A stretch of 64,000 nucleotides of DNA from Marsupella aquatica (lineage: Eukaryota; Marchantiophyta), in assembly GCA_973895155.1 (NCBI GenBank), contig OZ316894.1, positions 1,736,001-1,800,000 on the forward strand. Reading direction: 5' to 3'. Under the pieces are notes generated by a model. The model ran no database searches, was not told the origin of the DNA, and worked only from the letters and a program-made list of their open reading frames with translations. Position numbers and translations under genes: made by a program. Shown one piece after another: positions 1 to 10,987 of the stretch. How positions within the stretch are numbered: the first letter of the stretch is position 1; every line of letters begins with the position of its first letter.

Positions 1-2
1 TC

Positions 3-1728
3 TTGAAGTTGGCCCCTTGTCCTTCTGCACAGTTGGCCACTCTTGAGGCTATCATTCACATAACACGGATAGAAGAAACGCCCCTGCTCAACGTAAACAC
101 AATCAGCTTTTTGCAAGCTGTAGTTGACCTTATGAACTTGAAGGAAGGTTTCCGCACCAGTGTCCAAGAGGCAGCCTCTTTAGCCCTGTCTCGTCTTTGT
201 GTGAAGGCCGCGCGTGACAAATCAGCAACCCTTGTTGCTAACTTGTCGCCTGTTCTGGACGTGGTGGTACGCTCCCTTGCCATTCCCGTTTGGAAGTCAG
301 AGGCATTTGCCGAAAACGCAGCATATGCTTTGATGGGCTTAACATTCTCGCAGGAAAAGGACATTGAACAAGTAATTGTGAACAAACAGGACCTACTAGC
401 TAGTCTTGTGAATTGCTTGTATCAGCAATCCAAGCCCAGTTTGCAAGCAGCCGCAGCAGGGGCTTTGCGAAATCTAACTTTTAGTCTAGATGAAGCTGTC
501 AAGCTGAGAATCGCCAATGAAGAAGGGGCTCTTGTTGGCCTCGTGAATTGCTTGTCACAATGTGAGAACCCTGTTGTGCAAAGAGAGGCAACAGCAGCGA
601 TAACAAACCTAGCCCGTACTCCAGATGGAAGGGCGATCCTTAAAGGAGCGGCAGGTCTGTTGCAGGGCCTTACAAGCTTGGTGGGAGATGACGTGCGTCG
701 GGATGTTCGAAGTTCAGCAGTACAAGCGCTGTTTCGAATAGACCTGACACTAGCTAAGGAAGTGGGGTTGCTCTCGGCACATCTAGATGGCGAAGCTATA
801 AGGTATGGTCGTGATTTTTTTTAATTGATTTCGAGCACAACCTAGATTGTATAAAGATCGATGGAAGGGAACAAGATCATGCAACAAAGTGGCCAGTGTA
901 AAAAAAAGAATTCCGTAATGAGTAACGAAGCTAAGGGCAATATCCGTACAGAGGCTAGTTTATCCTGCAGCAAGATACTACACTATACTAACCATTCCGC
1001 CGAGTTAGCTGGCTTGAGAATCTCAGTTGGATAGAGAATTAGCCTGTATTTGATTCGAGGGTTCAACTAGCGAAAGTGTTCAGAATTTCCAGAATTTGGC
1101 AGACTTCTTCTCTCATTTGTCTCTTGATCTGCCTCGGTTAAGCAGGCAATCGATTTGTGGCAAGCCTTTTGACAATAAGGTTGGAAGGTTTCTTAGCATT
1201 GTAGAACCAGCTCATGATTTATTGTACCATACATTTTAAGACGTCCAAGCCTAGTGGCATTGGATTGAGTAACATAGCTATACTTGAAATATGGTTGTAA
1301 CCGAAGTTAAGAAGAAAAGGGTGAACATGATGTGTTTGCAGCGTATAACGAAGTTTCATGTTTGTGATGGCAGTGATAGAATATTTATAAAAGCAAAAGC
1401 TGGAGACTTTGAAGGGGCACTGGCCGATGCCAACCAGGTAATCACGATGCCGGGTGTCGACAGGCGGTTTGTCTTGCAGGAGAGGGGTGTCTTGAAACGA
1501 ATGATGGAAGACCTAGAGGGAGCCCTGGCAGATTTGGACGAAGGATTAAAACTAACATCAAATGACTACGAGATGCTGAAGCATCGTGGTTATGTCAAAT
1601 CCTTGTTAAATGACGTGGAAGGCGCTCGAGCAGATGCAGAGTGGGCTCTATCGATCCAATCCTCAAGGGATGACAGCGACGACTACTTGGGAGGAACGCC
1701 TGTAGAATACTTGGGCTACAAGCTGTAG
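3..1728 (+). CDS. NLR-family copy 1, 3' part: ARM repeats plus TPR-like C-terminal exon (5' end outside window)
   Basis: The reading frame is open from the left edge to 802 and contains degenerate ARM helices followed by clear ones (LRIANEEGALVGLVNCLSQ). A conserved cap follows (GLLQGLTSLVGDDV, then AKEVGLLSAHLDG). Read straight on, it stops at 822-824. At 802/803 there is a good donor (AG/GTATGG) that is also present at the same place in copies 2 and 3. An acceptor at 1372-1373 opens an exon 1374-1728 in matching phase. That exon adds about 117 residues of TPR-like helices (GALADANQV, then DLEGALADLDEGL, then HRGYVKSLLNDVEGARADAE) and ends at TAG 1726-1728. I therefore place the true C-terminus at 1728. 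By analogy with copy 3 the missing 5' part should encode NB-ARC. ARM and TPR are protein-interaction scaffolds; an immune-receptor role is inference. No frame break is seen in the visible exons. Confidence 0.72.
803..1373 (+). other. Intron joining ARM exon to TPR-like exon, copy 1
   Basis: A GTATGG donor at 803 and a CAG acceptor at 1371-1373 bound this 571-bp segment. The equivalent intron is 606 bp in copy 2 (7903-8508) and 544 bp in copy 3 (30703-30160, minus strand). Donor, acceptor and phase are conserved in all three. The in-frame stop in copy 1 and the different one in copy 2 both fall inside this segment. Confidence 0.65.
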
Positions 1729-4700
1729 CAGTGGAGATTATTACTCGGTGTTCCACAGTTACCGGAACCGTGTTGGATTTGTAGATAATTGAATCGCGCC
1801 ATTCGTAGATTGTTTGTGTGAAGCAGAGCGTAGCTTGAATCACGATGATGATATGCGATTCACTCTCTGCGACTGGAAAGCTTGGAAAAAAAACTTCGTA
1901 GCACCATATGTGCAGGCTGGCCCTGCACAGAGGGTGTCAAAGATGATTGTATTCCTGTGTGATATTCAATTGTATGTAATTCAATAAACGGATCTGATCA
2001 TACTAAGAGCTTATTCAGGCATGGGTTTCAATATCAAGGACCAAGAGCCCGCGGCGGAAAGTCGTCATTCAGCATGCTCACTTGGGGAGACTCAGACATC
2101 AATCTGTCTAAATTTTCGTCGTACCTTGTTACTTCTGTAGTATTATGCCGTTAAGAAAGACATGAGAATCCCCCTGCTGTTAGGAGGGATTTTGGCTGCT
2201 CTTCCAAAACGCCTTTCATAGAGAAACAGAGAGATCCACGAAGGGCAAAAGCGTAGCTTTCGCCTTTCAAAGAGAAACAGAAAGATCCAAGAATGGCAAG
2301 GACAATAACATAATCATGATGTTGCTTTGCAACTGACATGTTCTATGTCGACAGTTTTTGTGGCTAAACGTAGGAAGAGGTGTACAAATTCGAAGCTAGA
2401 ATCGGTTTCTGCAGGAGTGGGGATGAGATTACAAATTCAAGACAAGCTCGCGATTCGTTCACTACAGAAGCCGTGTGAATTACTAAGGGGTGCCAAAGCT
2501 ATTGACAGTAGAACAGAAATAGCTCCACAAAGCCCGTTAAACATCATGTTGACAATGTCTCCAGAAAAGGAAGGGGAAATACAGTTTTGAATTGAGAGGG
2601 TTTTGTCAGGCTAAAACAAGGACCTATGACAAGGTCCAAAGAAAGACTCCGTGCATGGGGCTCAATTCCATTGCAAGAATCTAGATCCCGGTCCTCCCTT
2701 ACGTATAGCCGTAATTTATTAGTTTCTTACGTACTCTTTGGTTTTCAGAGATAACCAGGCAACTCCTTCCCGTAAATAAAACAAGTCCGGAGAACAAGGA
2801 AGGCCGATAGAAAGAGAATTTTGTAAGGAATTGTCACCTATGTCCCCACTGTAACCTCCTACTGTACTCAGGTCTATAAACAACTCCAATGGTGATTTGA
2901 AGATATCTTTTCTGTTAGTAAGAAAGTCAGGTTTGATGTGGCTCAATTATGCCAGTGGGAGGCTGATCAGAAATCCTACTCATTCGATCGCTCATCCAGT
3001 TACATTCGTTGCATAGGAGAAAAGGATCAACCTTCAAGCTACAAGAATTCATCTATTGGGTGTCAAATACCTGATTCCCGTTTTATGGGAGCTTCGGTTG
3101 AGCTCTTCAGAATCGTGTTCAATATATGGAATTGGAGGACTGTGTAGCAATTATAGACTAAAAAGAAGAAAGTACATTTTTTTAGCTTTGCGTCTGCTCT
3201 CGGGTGAGCACTTCAATCGGATACAATGGAATTGGAGGGATGAGACTGTAAACCAAAAGACTTAAATGAAGAAACTAAGTACAAACTGTAGATTTGTGTT
3301 TGCTCTCGAAATAGTACCCACTTCATCGCTAGTATATTCTAATCAGTGCATAATTACAGATTCGCAGCCTTGAAGCTCAGCAAGTGACGCATATATATGA
3401 TAGACAGTAATACAGAACTAATGTATCTATGATCCTGACGAATCACCCTTGTCGCTGTTTACAAATTGACTGGGACGGGGATTTGCAGGGCAGCCGGCCT
3501 GAGTATTACAGCTTGCGGAGCTTCTGTTTTCACCGTTGTCGTTTGCAAGCATTGTTTTATGCTACTGGTTGGACAATGTAATGGACTTTCCCTTATGGTA
3601 GTTTTTCTAAAGTGAAAAGTATCCGCCCATTTCACACTATTGAACGACTGTGATCCCATCCCGATCCCATCCCAAACTCGGAAAAGGAGATGGACCGGCC
3701 ACCGAAGTCTTGTAAACAGGCCCTGACACTCATCTTGGAAGTATTTCCCAGAAGGGATAAGATGAGCAACGTCCTCAGCGATGATCACAGAGGCTGAGCT
3801 GAATGGTCCCAACTAATAGTGGAGTGCTTATGTCGAAAAGACTCGAACACTATGCAAATGTGTCGATACGTCGATATTCCCGACGACATTTAACACAGGC
3901 GTCAGATCCGTTTCCTAGCTTCCATGTATACCAGTTTTGTTCGTTCTCCTAGATATTTCGAGGGGCATTTTCCCATGACAGCTGCGAGACTTGGCATGTT
4001 GCTGGGAATTTGATTTTTTTGTAACATAGCTTGGGGTGCGAGTTGCTGACACTGTGTAGTCTCTGTATAGACGATTGTACGTGATAACAATCTGCCTTTA
4101 AAACGACCTAGGAGACAAACGTCGAGGAAAGTAGGCCCTCGTTCAACTTCATTCGGGGAGTCGATCTCATTCGGAATGATGCTATATGGACATCAGACAC
4201 TATTTGCATCGAAACTGTAGATTGAGGGTGCCCATTGCCCAGTTGCCACCCCGGAAAACGACGACGTCTCTTGGGCAGGCTACTTTTCTCTTGGACTTTT
4301 CTCCCGTTTTCCTTTGCTGTGAATGCTTGACAGATCCGCAGTTACCGTGCACATGGACCTTGACAAGGTCCAACAGAGACTCCGTGCATGGGGCTCAATC
4401 CAATTGCAAGAATCTAGATCCCGGTCCTCCCATATATAGCCGTAATTTCTTGGTTTCTTTGGTTTTCAGACATGACCGGGCAACTCCTTCCAGTAAACAA
4501 AACAAATCTGGACAACAAGGAAGGCCGATAGACAGCGAAATTTTGTAAGGAATTGTCCTCTATGTCCCCAGCGTAAACCCTCTACTGTACTCAGGTCTAT
4601 AAACTACTCCAGCTCCGAAGGAAGGCCGATAGACAGCGAAATTTGTAAGGAATTGTCCTCTATGTCCCCAGCGTAAACCCTCTACTGTACTCAGGTCTAT

Positions 4701-4885
4701 AAACTACTCCAGCTTCGAACTTCTCTGTTTTACAGTTCTTCGTATTTTCCCGCAGTCCTTTTTTAGTAAATTCTATGTTGATGCAGTTTGTGCAATCGCC
4801 ACAGTTGCACGAAGATGTGAGATCAAAGTCTTCCTTTCCACAAGCTCTTCAGTAGTGATTTCCCTGCGCGCAATTCGAAGCTAGC
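1729..4885. repeat. Shared duplicated flank of the NLR family, no gene supported
   Basis: Segment 1730-2340 resembles 8864-10120 (same strand) and, inverted, about 29500-29806; shared words include tcaggcatgggt and the fragment around agagatcca. Segment 2610-2890 matches 4355-4610 on the same strand and 34256-34515 inverted. Within it 4517-4617 and 4618-4717 are an almost perfect 101-bp tandem duplication differing by about one T. I found no recognisable protein here. The short open frames, such as 3459-3812 on the minus strand, have no ATG and no family resemblance. Confidence 0.6.
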
Positions 4886-4887
4886 AA

Positions 4888-5588
4888 TTAATCACGTAGG
4901 AAGCATAGCTCAGTCGACTTCGTGCATACCGAGTTGCCGAGTTCAGTGAGAACTTCGCCTTGACTTTGGACCGGGGTATTGCCAGATTGCATTATGCAGA
5001 TACAAATGTGGGAGATCAAGCGTGTGTTGATGTATAACACCAGCCCGAATAAACTGAGGTCAAGTTGAGTTCGGGAGTGACAGCCCTCCCTCGCCGCACG
5101 CAGGTATTCTGGCCGTGCATAATTAGTCAACTTGTTTCTGCTGTAGAGCAGGCCTCAATTTCATCGAACATTGAGGTCGCCGTTTCTGCAATCTGAAATT
5201 CTACAGCTCGAACCTTCAATTCAGGTCGCCGGAGATGGTCATTACCGACGTTGGCCGCAAGGTATGTGTTGTTCATACATGTTGAGTGAGCTTGCACTAG
5301 GACCATATCTGTACTTCAATCGTCGAGCTTGTCTTTGCATTGCCCTAGCCCTCTCCTTCATTCAGCACGTACTCGACAGAACTTGTAATGGTTGCAGCTC
5401 TGCAGATCTATTTTGTTTCGACAAATAGAGTAGAAACTTTTCTGGGTATTGCAATGCCTCGATTAGCCCGTGATGCCTCGATCAGATCGGGATGCAGTAT
5501 GTACAGGAGCTCGACAGTGAAGTGATGTTTCTTTCCTTCCGGAGCGTTGATCTCTTAGAACTTAGTAGATCTACTTTTACGAGAAGTC
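4888..5588. promoter_or_regulatory. Conserved block upstream of NLR copy 2 (leader/promoter region)
   Basis: This block aligns through its length with 33240-34090 in inverted orientation, which is the region upstream of copy 3. Conserved words include cctccggagatggtca-like, ggaccatat, agaacttagtagat and, nearest the gene, acgagaagtc followed by tgggttgcatttgt. The last stretch is probably the 5' leader. Conservation between two copies far upstream of any coding exon, at the same distance and orientation, fits shared promoter and leader sequence retained by segmental duplication. Small open frames on the opposite strand (5130-4888 and 33655-34089) are similar to each other, but both lack an ATG start and I do not call them genes. 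Confidence 0.5.
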
Positions 5589-5622
5589 TTGGGTTGCATT
5601 TGTGTGTGTGGGTACGTGTATG

Positions 5623-8600
5623 ACAATAGCGAGTTACAAACACAGGTAGCACGGGCTTTGAGAAATCTAGCCTCCTCAAGACATCACGAGTATCTCGGGC
5701 TCAGATCCGACAATGAGCGTGCTCTGGTTCGCCTCGTGAATTGCTTGTCTCGTCAATCCAAGCCTAGAATGCAAGCAGCCGCGTCAAGGCGTTTGCGAAA
5801 TCTGGCTGCTACTGGAGATGACGCTGTCAAGCTGAGAATTGCCAATGCGGAAGGGGCTCTAGTTGGGGTAGTGAGTTGCTTGTCAAACGATAACAACAAG
5901 AAATTACAGTTGCATTCAGCATGGATTCTGGTAGCACTAGCAGGTTCAAAAGATGAGTCTCTCAAGTTGAGAATCGCCAATGACGAGGGGGTTGTGGTTG
6001 GCCTCGTGAATTGCTTGTCAAAGCATGACAATCCCGAGTTACAAGCAACCGCAGCAGGGGCTTTGCTAAATCTAGCTATTAATGGAGATGAGTCTGTCAA
6101 GCTGAGAATCGCCAATGAGGAAGGGGCTCTGGTTGCGGTAGTGAGTGGCTTGTCAAACAATAAGAACAGTAAATTACAACTCCGTTCAGCATGGATTTTG
6201 GCAGCACTGGCAGCTTCAAAAGATGAGTCTTTCAAGTTGAGAATCGGCAATGAGGACGGGGTTCTGGCTGGTCTCGTAAATTGCTTGTCAAAGAATTACA
6301 ATGTCGTAAATTGCTTGTCAAAGCATTACAATCCTAAGTTACAAACAGCCGCAGCATCTGCTTTGCGAAGTCTATCCATTGGGGGTGAGGCTGTCAAGCT
6401 GAGAATCGCCAATGAGGAAGGGGCACTAGTTGGGGTAGTGAGTTGCTTGTCAAACAATAAGAATAGTAAATTACAATTGCATTCAGCAACGATTTTGGCA
6501 GCCCTGGCAGATTCAAAAGGTGAGTCTTTCAAGTTGAGATTCGGCAATGAGGACGGGGTTCTGGCTGGTCTCGTAAATTGCTTGTCAAAGCATACAATGC
6601 TGAGTTACAAACAGTCGCAGCAGCCGCTTTGCAAAAACTTTCAATTGGAGGTGAGGCTTCCAAGCTGAGAATCGCCAATGAGGAAGGGGCTCTAGTTGGC
6701 ATAGTGAGTTGTGTGTCCAATGATGAAAACGGCAAATTACAATTGTATTCAGCATTGACGTTGGCAGCACTGGCAAATTCAGAAGATGAGTCTCTCAAGT
6801 TGAAAATCGCCAATGAGGATGGGGTTCTGGTTGGCCTCGTAAATTGCTTGTCAAAGAAGGACAATCCCAAGTTACAAGTAATTGTAGCAGTGGCTTTGGG
6901 AAATCTAGCTTGTACTAAAGATGACGCGGTCAAGCTGAGAATTGCCAATGAGAAACAGGCTCTAGTTAGCGTAGTGACTTGCTTGTCAAATGATGACAAC
7001 GGCGAATTGCAAACACAGTCAGCACGGATTTTGGCATCTCTAGCAGCTTCAAAAAATAATTCTCTGAAGTTGAGAATCGCCAATGACAAGGGAGTTCTGG
7101 TTGGCCTCGTAAACTGCTTGTCAAAGCATGAAAATGCCAAGTTACGAGAAGTGGCAGTAGGGGCTTTGATGAATCTTGCCACTTCACAGTCCCTCAAGCT
7201 GAGAATTGCTAATGAGGAAGGTGCTATAGTAGGCCTCGTGAATTGCTTTTCTCAGAAAGCCAATCCAAGTTTGCAAGCAGCTGCAGCAGGGGCTTTGCGA
7301 AATCTAGCTTGTACTACGGATGACGCGGTCAAGCTGCGAATTGCCAACGAGGAAGGGGCTCTGCTTGGCATAGTGACTTGCTGGACAAACGACCACAACC
7401 CCCAATTACAAAGACATTCAGCATACATTTTGACAGGTTTAGCAGCGTCAAAAGATGAGCCTCTCAAGTCGAGAATCGCCAAAGAAGTGGGGGTTCTGGT
7501 TGGCCTCGTCAATTTTTTGTCAAAGCATGACAATAGCGTGTTACAAGCACACGCAGCACGAGCTTTGAGAAACCTAGCCGCTTCAAAAGATGAGTCTGTC
7601 AAGTTGAGAATCGCCAATGAGGAGGGTGCTCTGGCTGGCCTCGTGAATTGCTTGTCACAATGTGAGAACCCTGATGTGCAAAGAGAGGCAGTCATAATGG
7701 CATCAAACTTAGCTCGTGCACCAGATGGAAAGGCGATCCTCAAAGGAGCGGAAGGTCTTTTGCAGGGCCTTACAAGCTTGTTGGGAGATGACGTGCATCC
7801 GGATCTTCGAAGTTCAGCAGCACAGGCGATTTTTAAAATAGACCCGACACGAGCTAAGGAAGTGGGGTTGCTCTCGGCACAACTAGATGGCCGAGCGTTA
7901 AGGTATGGTCGTGAATTTATCACTGATTTCGGCACAACTCTAGATGGTATAAAGATGGGTGGAAGGGAACAAGATTGTCCAACGAAGTGGCCAGTGTAGA
8001 AAAAGAATTCCGAAGTAAGTAACGAAGCTAAGGGCAGTATTTGTGCGAGTATTTGTGCATATGCGATGATTCATGAGAGTAGTTTATCCTGTAGCAAGAT
8101 GATGTACTATACAAACCATTCCGCCTAATTAGCTGGCTTGACAAGCTCAGTTGAATAGAAAAATAAACTCGCCTCGATTCGATGGTTCAACTAGCGGAAG
8201 AGTTCAGAATTTCCAGGATTTCGCAGAGTTTTTTCCTCATTTGTCTTTTGATCTGCCTCGGTTAGCAAGCAAGCGAATTTGCGGCGAGCCTTTTGACGAT
8301 AAGATTGGAAGGTTTCTTAGGATTGCAAACTCCAACAGAGGATTTATTGTACCCTACAATTGGAGACGTCCAAGCCTAGTGGCGTTAGATTGAGTGGGTA
8401 CTTGAAATGTGGTAGGAGCCAACTTGACAAGAAAGGGTGAACGGATTGAAATCCCAGTGCGCGTGATTGTTTGAAGCGTATAACTAAAGTTTCATATTTG
8501 TGATGCAGTCATAGGATTTTTGTAAAAGCAAAATTTGGGGACTTTGAAGGCGCACTGGACGATGCCAACCAGGTAATCACGATGCGGGATGTCGAAAGGC

Positions 8601-8863
8601 GGTTTGTCTTGCAGGAGAGGGGTGTCTTGAAACGAATGATGGAAGACCTTGAGGGAGCTCTAGCAGATTTGGACGAAGGATTAAAACTAAAAGCAAATGA
8701 CTACGAGATGCTCAAGCATCGTGGCTATGTCAAATTTTTGTTGGATGACGTGCATGGCGCTCGCGCAGATGCAGAATGGGCTCAATCAATCCAACCCTCA
8801 AGGGAAGACACGGACTGCTACTTGGGAGGAACCCCGGTAGAATACTTGGGCTACAAACTGTAG
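5623..8863 (+). pseudogene. NLR-family copy 2: long ARM array plus TPR-like exon, lacking NB-ARC, one frameshift
   Basis: From about 5623 to 7690 the sequence encodes roughly fifteen 45-residue ARM repeats of two alternating kinds, one with NCLSKHDNPELQ and one with SCLSNDNNKKLQ. A cap (GLLQGLTSLLGDDV) follows. Near 6592 the frame shifts by one base: a word reading aagcattacaat elsewhere in the array reads aagcatacaat. The first segment then ends at 6668 and the array continues in another frame to the donor at 7902/7903. An acceptor before 8509 opens the TPR-like exon, ending at 8863. Upstream there is no NB-ARC: leader-like sequence at 5577-5610, shared with copy 3, runs directly into the array. 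There is no ATG in frame at the junction; the first ATG codon of that frame lies within the array near 5768. If the one-base change is an assembly error this could still encode an ARM-TPR scaffold of over 900 residues. Confidence 0.7.
6280..6335 (+). repeat. Short tandem duplication inside the ARM array
   Basis: A unit of about 30 bp containing gtaaattgcttgtcaaag occurs twice in a row and inserts ten residues (NCLSKNYNV) before the normal repeat linker. It keeps the frame but breaks the regular 45-residue spacing. Confidence 0.8.
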
Positions 8864-8945
8864 CAGTGGAGATTATGACTCGATGTTCCAAAGTTACTGG
8901 AACGGTGTTGGATTTACTGGAACGGTGTTGGATTTGTAGATAATT

Positions 8946-9313
8946 AGTGTAGCCCTTATTCCCAGTTCTTTGAACATGAATAGCAAAGAAGACAATAAAA
9001 AAATTATCAAAATATATTTGAGATTCATATTCTTTGAAAATTAATGAAATGATAAAAAAAATTTCATCATTTTAATAGTCATATATAATATATCATTCTC
9101 CTTGATGTGCACGGGCTTTTTGTATGCACATCCATGTTCTATGCACATATGTTGTGGTGGGGCCATACTACCTATATTTTTTTAATGTACATGTCATAAG
9201 TTTTTCCCATGTATATGATGACCATGCACATGATGACCATAAAGTTACTGTCTAGAGGCTTCACTCTAGACCCTAGCCTGTGAAAAGTAGACTGCAGTTT
9301 GCGCTTTATTAGT
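8946..9313. mobile_element. AT-rich insertion present only in copy 2 flank
   Basis: Copy 1 reads continuously from gtagataatt into gaatcgcgcc (about 1782-1802). Copy 2 has the same left word at 8936-8945, then about 365 bp of unrelated AT-rich sequence, then rejoins at aattgcacca near 9320. Both junctions carry AATT, a possible 4-bp target duplication. The right part (tctagaggcttcactctaga, then attagtaagat) resembles 45915-45980, so this is probably one of a dispersed non-coding family. The class is unknown. Confidence 0.5.
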
Positions 9314-10449
9314 AAGATTGAATTGCACCACTCGGACATTGTGGGATTCGAAGCAAGGCTTGGCTTGAATCACGATCATGACATGCGATTACCTGTCTGT
9401 GGCTGGAAAGCTTGGACTTTGTAGCATCAGATATCCCTTTGTAATTGTACGGCGGATCTAATTATATAAAGAGCATACTCAGGCATGGGTCTCAATATTA
9501 CAGACCAAGAGCTCACTTGGACAAACTCTAATATCAACATGCTTAATTGAAGTTTTGTAGTACCTTGTAACTTCTGTAGTATTATCCAGTAGAGAAAGAG
9601 AAGACACCCTTTTGGCTAAAATTTTCCTGTACAGAAAGAGAAGACACTTTTTGGCTGTCTTCATCTCTTTTTTTCGACAGCTAGTGTCTCTGGTTCTTCA
9701 GCTGGCCCAGGTTTTCACCCTCCTTCGTAGGGCTAAGGCAGTTGATTTTAGGGCCTCCCGATAGGTTCTGCTTGGTGACCTTGCTATGCGGGGCACTCCG
9801 GAGCTCTACAGACTTTTCAGTTCTATGCTGAGTAGGGTGTACCTCATGGCTCCTTTGTAGGTTACTTTTTGGTCTTTGTTCCTTAGTCTGTTTTTGTTTG
9901 GGGACCCCTTGACTCTTTTTTCTTGGGGCCCTTTCTCCTCTTTCCTTTCTCTTCATTGGATTGCTTTGCCTTTGGGATCATGTCTCCTGGTTCAATTTTT
10001 TTTGCCCTTGGGCACTGAGATATATATTTTGGCTGTGCTTCCAAAAGCACAGTTTTCTCCTTTCAAAGAGAAACAAAGAGATCCAAAAAGGGCAACTACA
10101 ATAAGATAATAGTGATGTTGCTTTACGACATATCAGTCCCATCGCATTGGGGGTCCTTGTTGGCTGTACATTGTTCAGTGCTATGTAGTAATCACTGGAA
10201 TGATATAGTTAGGATGCAGTTCTGCTGATTTCCACATATCTTTTGTTATCTAGCTATATGGTTTGAAATATTGATTCTAAAATATCTCAACTGCCATGAG
10301 AGGGAGTAAGGTTGATTGGATTTAGGCGCAAGGAGGGGTAGCATTTGGAGAAGTGGTCAACATATTTTGAGGGTTTCCTAGAGCTAACAACAGCCCACTT
10401 CACATTCTTGTAGTGAACCTCACTATCCTTACTTAATTTTGCCTTCCTT

Positions 10450-10570
10450 AACTTTTAGGTCCGGTTCCTTGCTCTCAACTTTGTGGCATTTATTGCAACT
10501 CACTCTTCCAATTTCTCAGGGTCTTTTAGGCTTCCGTACATTGAAAGCACCTTTGGCCTTTTAGGGCACA
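10450..10570 (+). mobile_element. Relic of REL-type non-LTR retrotransposon
   Basis: The string of words ggttccttgctctca, atttctcagggt, gcacctttggcc and ttttagggc follows the same order and spacing as 60830-60950 inside the retrotransposon fragment at 60660-61933. There are many substitutions and frame breaks. It is too decayed to encode protein. Confidence 0.55.
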
Positions 10571-10952
10571 TGCAAGTGCAAATGAGTTACAACCAGAACA
10601 TCTGAACACAATTATATTATGGTCAAGACAAAAATCCTTATGGATACCTATAATGATGCCCATAAGGAGCAGACTTCCAAAAAGTGGATGCATATAACTT
10701 GAGAATCTCATCATTCACAGCTAATTAATTAATCATAGCCATAAGACCTTGATTTTGGCAGTGCATTGCCATGCCTTGGTGACCTTAAAGTCTAAGTAAG
10801 ACTAACTTTTGTCAATTTTTCAGAAAAAAAATTATCCACTTTGTTTAAATTGCTAGTAAAACTTGGGCGATCTTGAGTCCAAAGTAACACTAACTCTTGT
10901 GGATTTTTCAAAACAGTTTTTCCCCCTACAATTTACCACTCTTGAGACCACA

Positions 10953-10987
10953 ATAACACTACTTCATGTGCGCGTAAGTAGTGTTAT
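10953..10987. repeat. Perfect 12-bp inverted repeat, 11-nt loop
   Basis: The arms ataacactactt and aagtagtgttat are exact reverse complements around a GC-rich loop catgtgcgcgt. The next repeat copy (about 11060-11100) has a degraded version of the same hairpin. Confidence 0.85.

Noticed and set aside
822-824. Stop codon as the true end of NLR copy 1 (and 7997-7999 in copy 2)
   Set aside because: Both lie beyond a donor conserved in all three copies and differ between copies, consistent with intron sequence.
3459-3812. 117-residue minus-strand frame between NLR copies 1 and 2
   Set aside because: Starts at a non-ATG codon, no recognised domain and no counterpart in the other duplicated flank.
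5753-6250. 165-residue open frame on the minus strand (and others at 6326-7197 and 7252-7935)
   Set aside because: They are antisense shadows of the ARM array; the repeat period is a multiple of three, so a stop-free antisense frame recurs in every unit.
9876-10109. 77-residue hydrophobic frame
   Set aside because: It is T-rich sequence translated as Phe/Leu, lies in the duplicated flank and is not conserved in copy 1.
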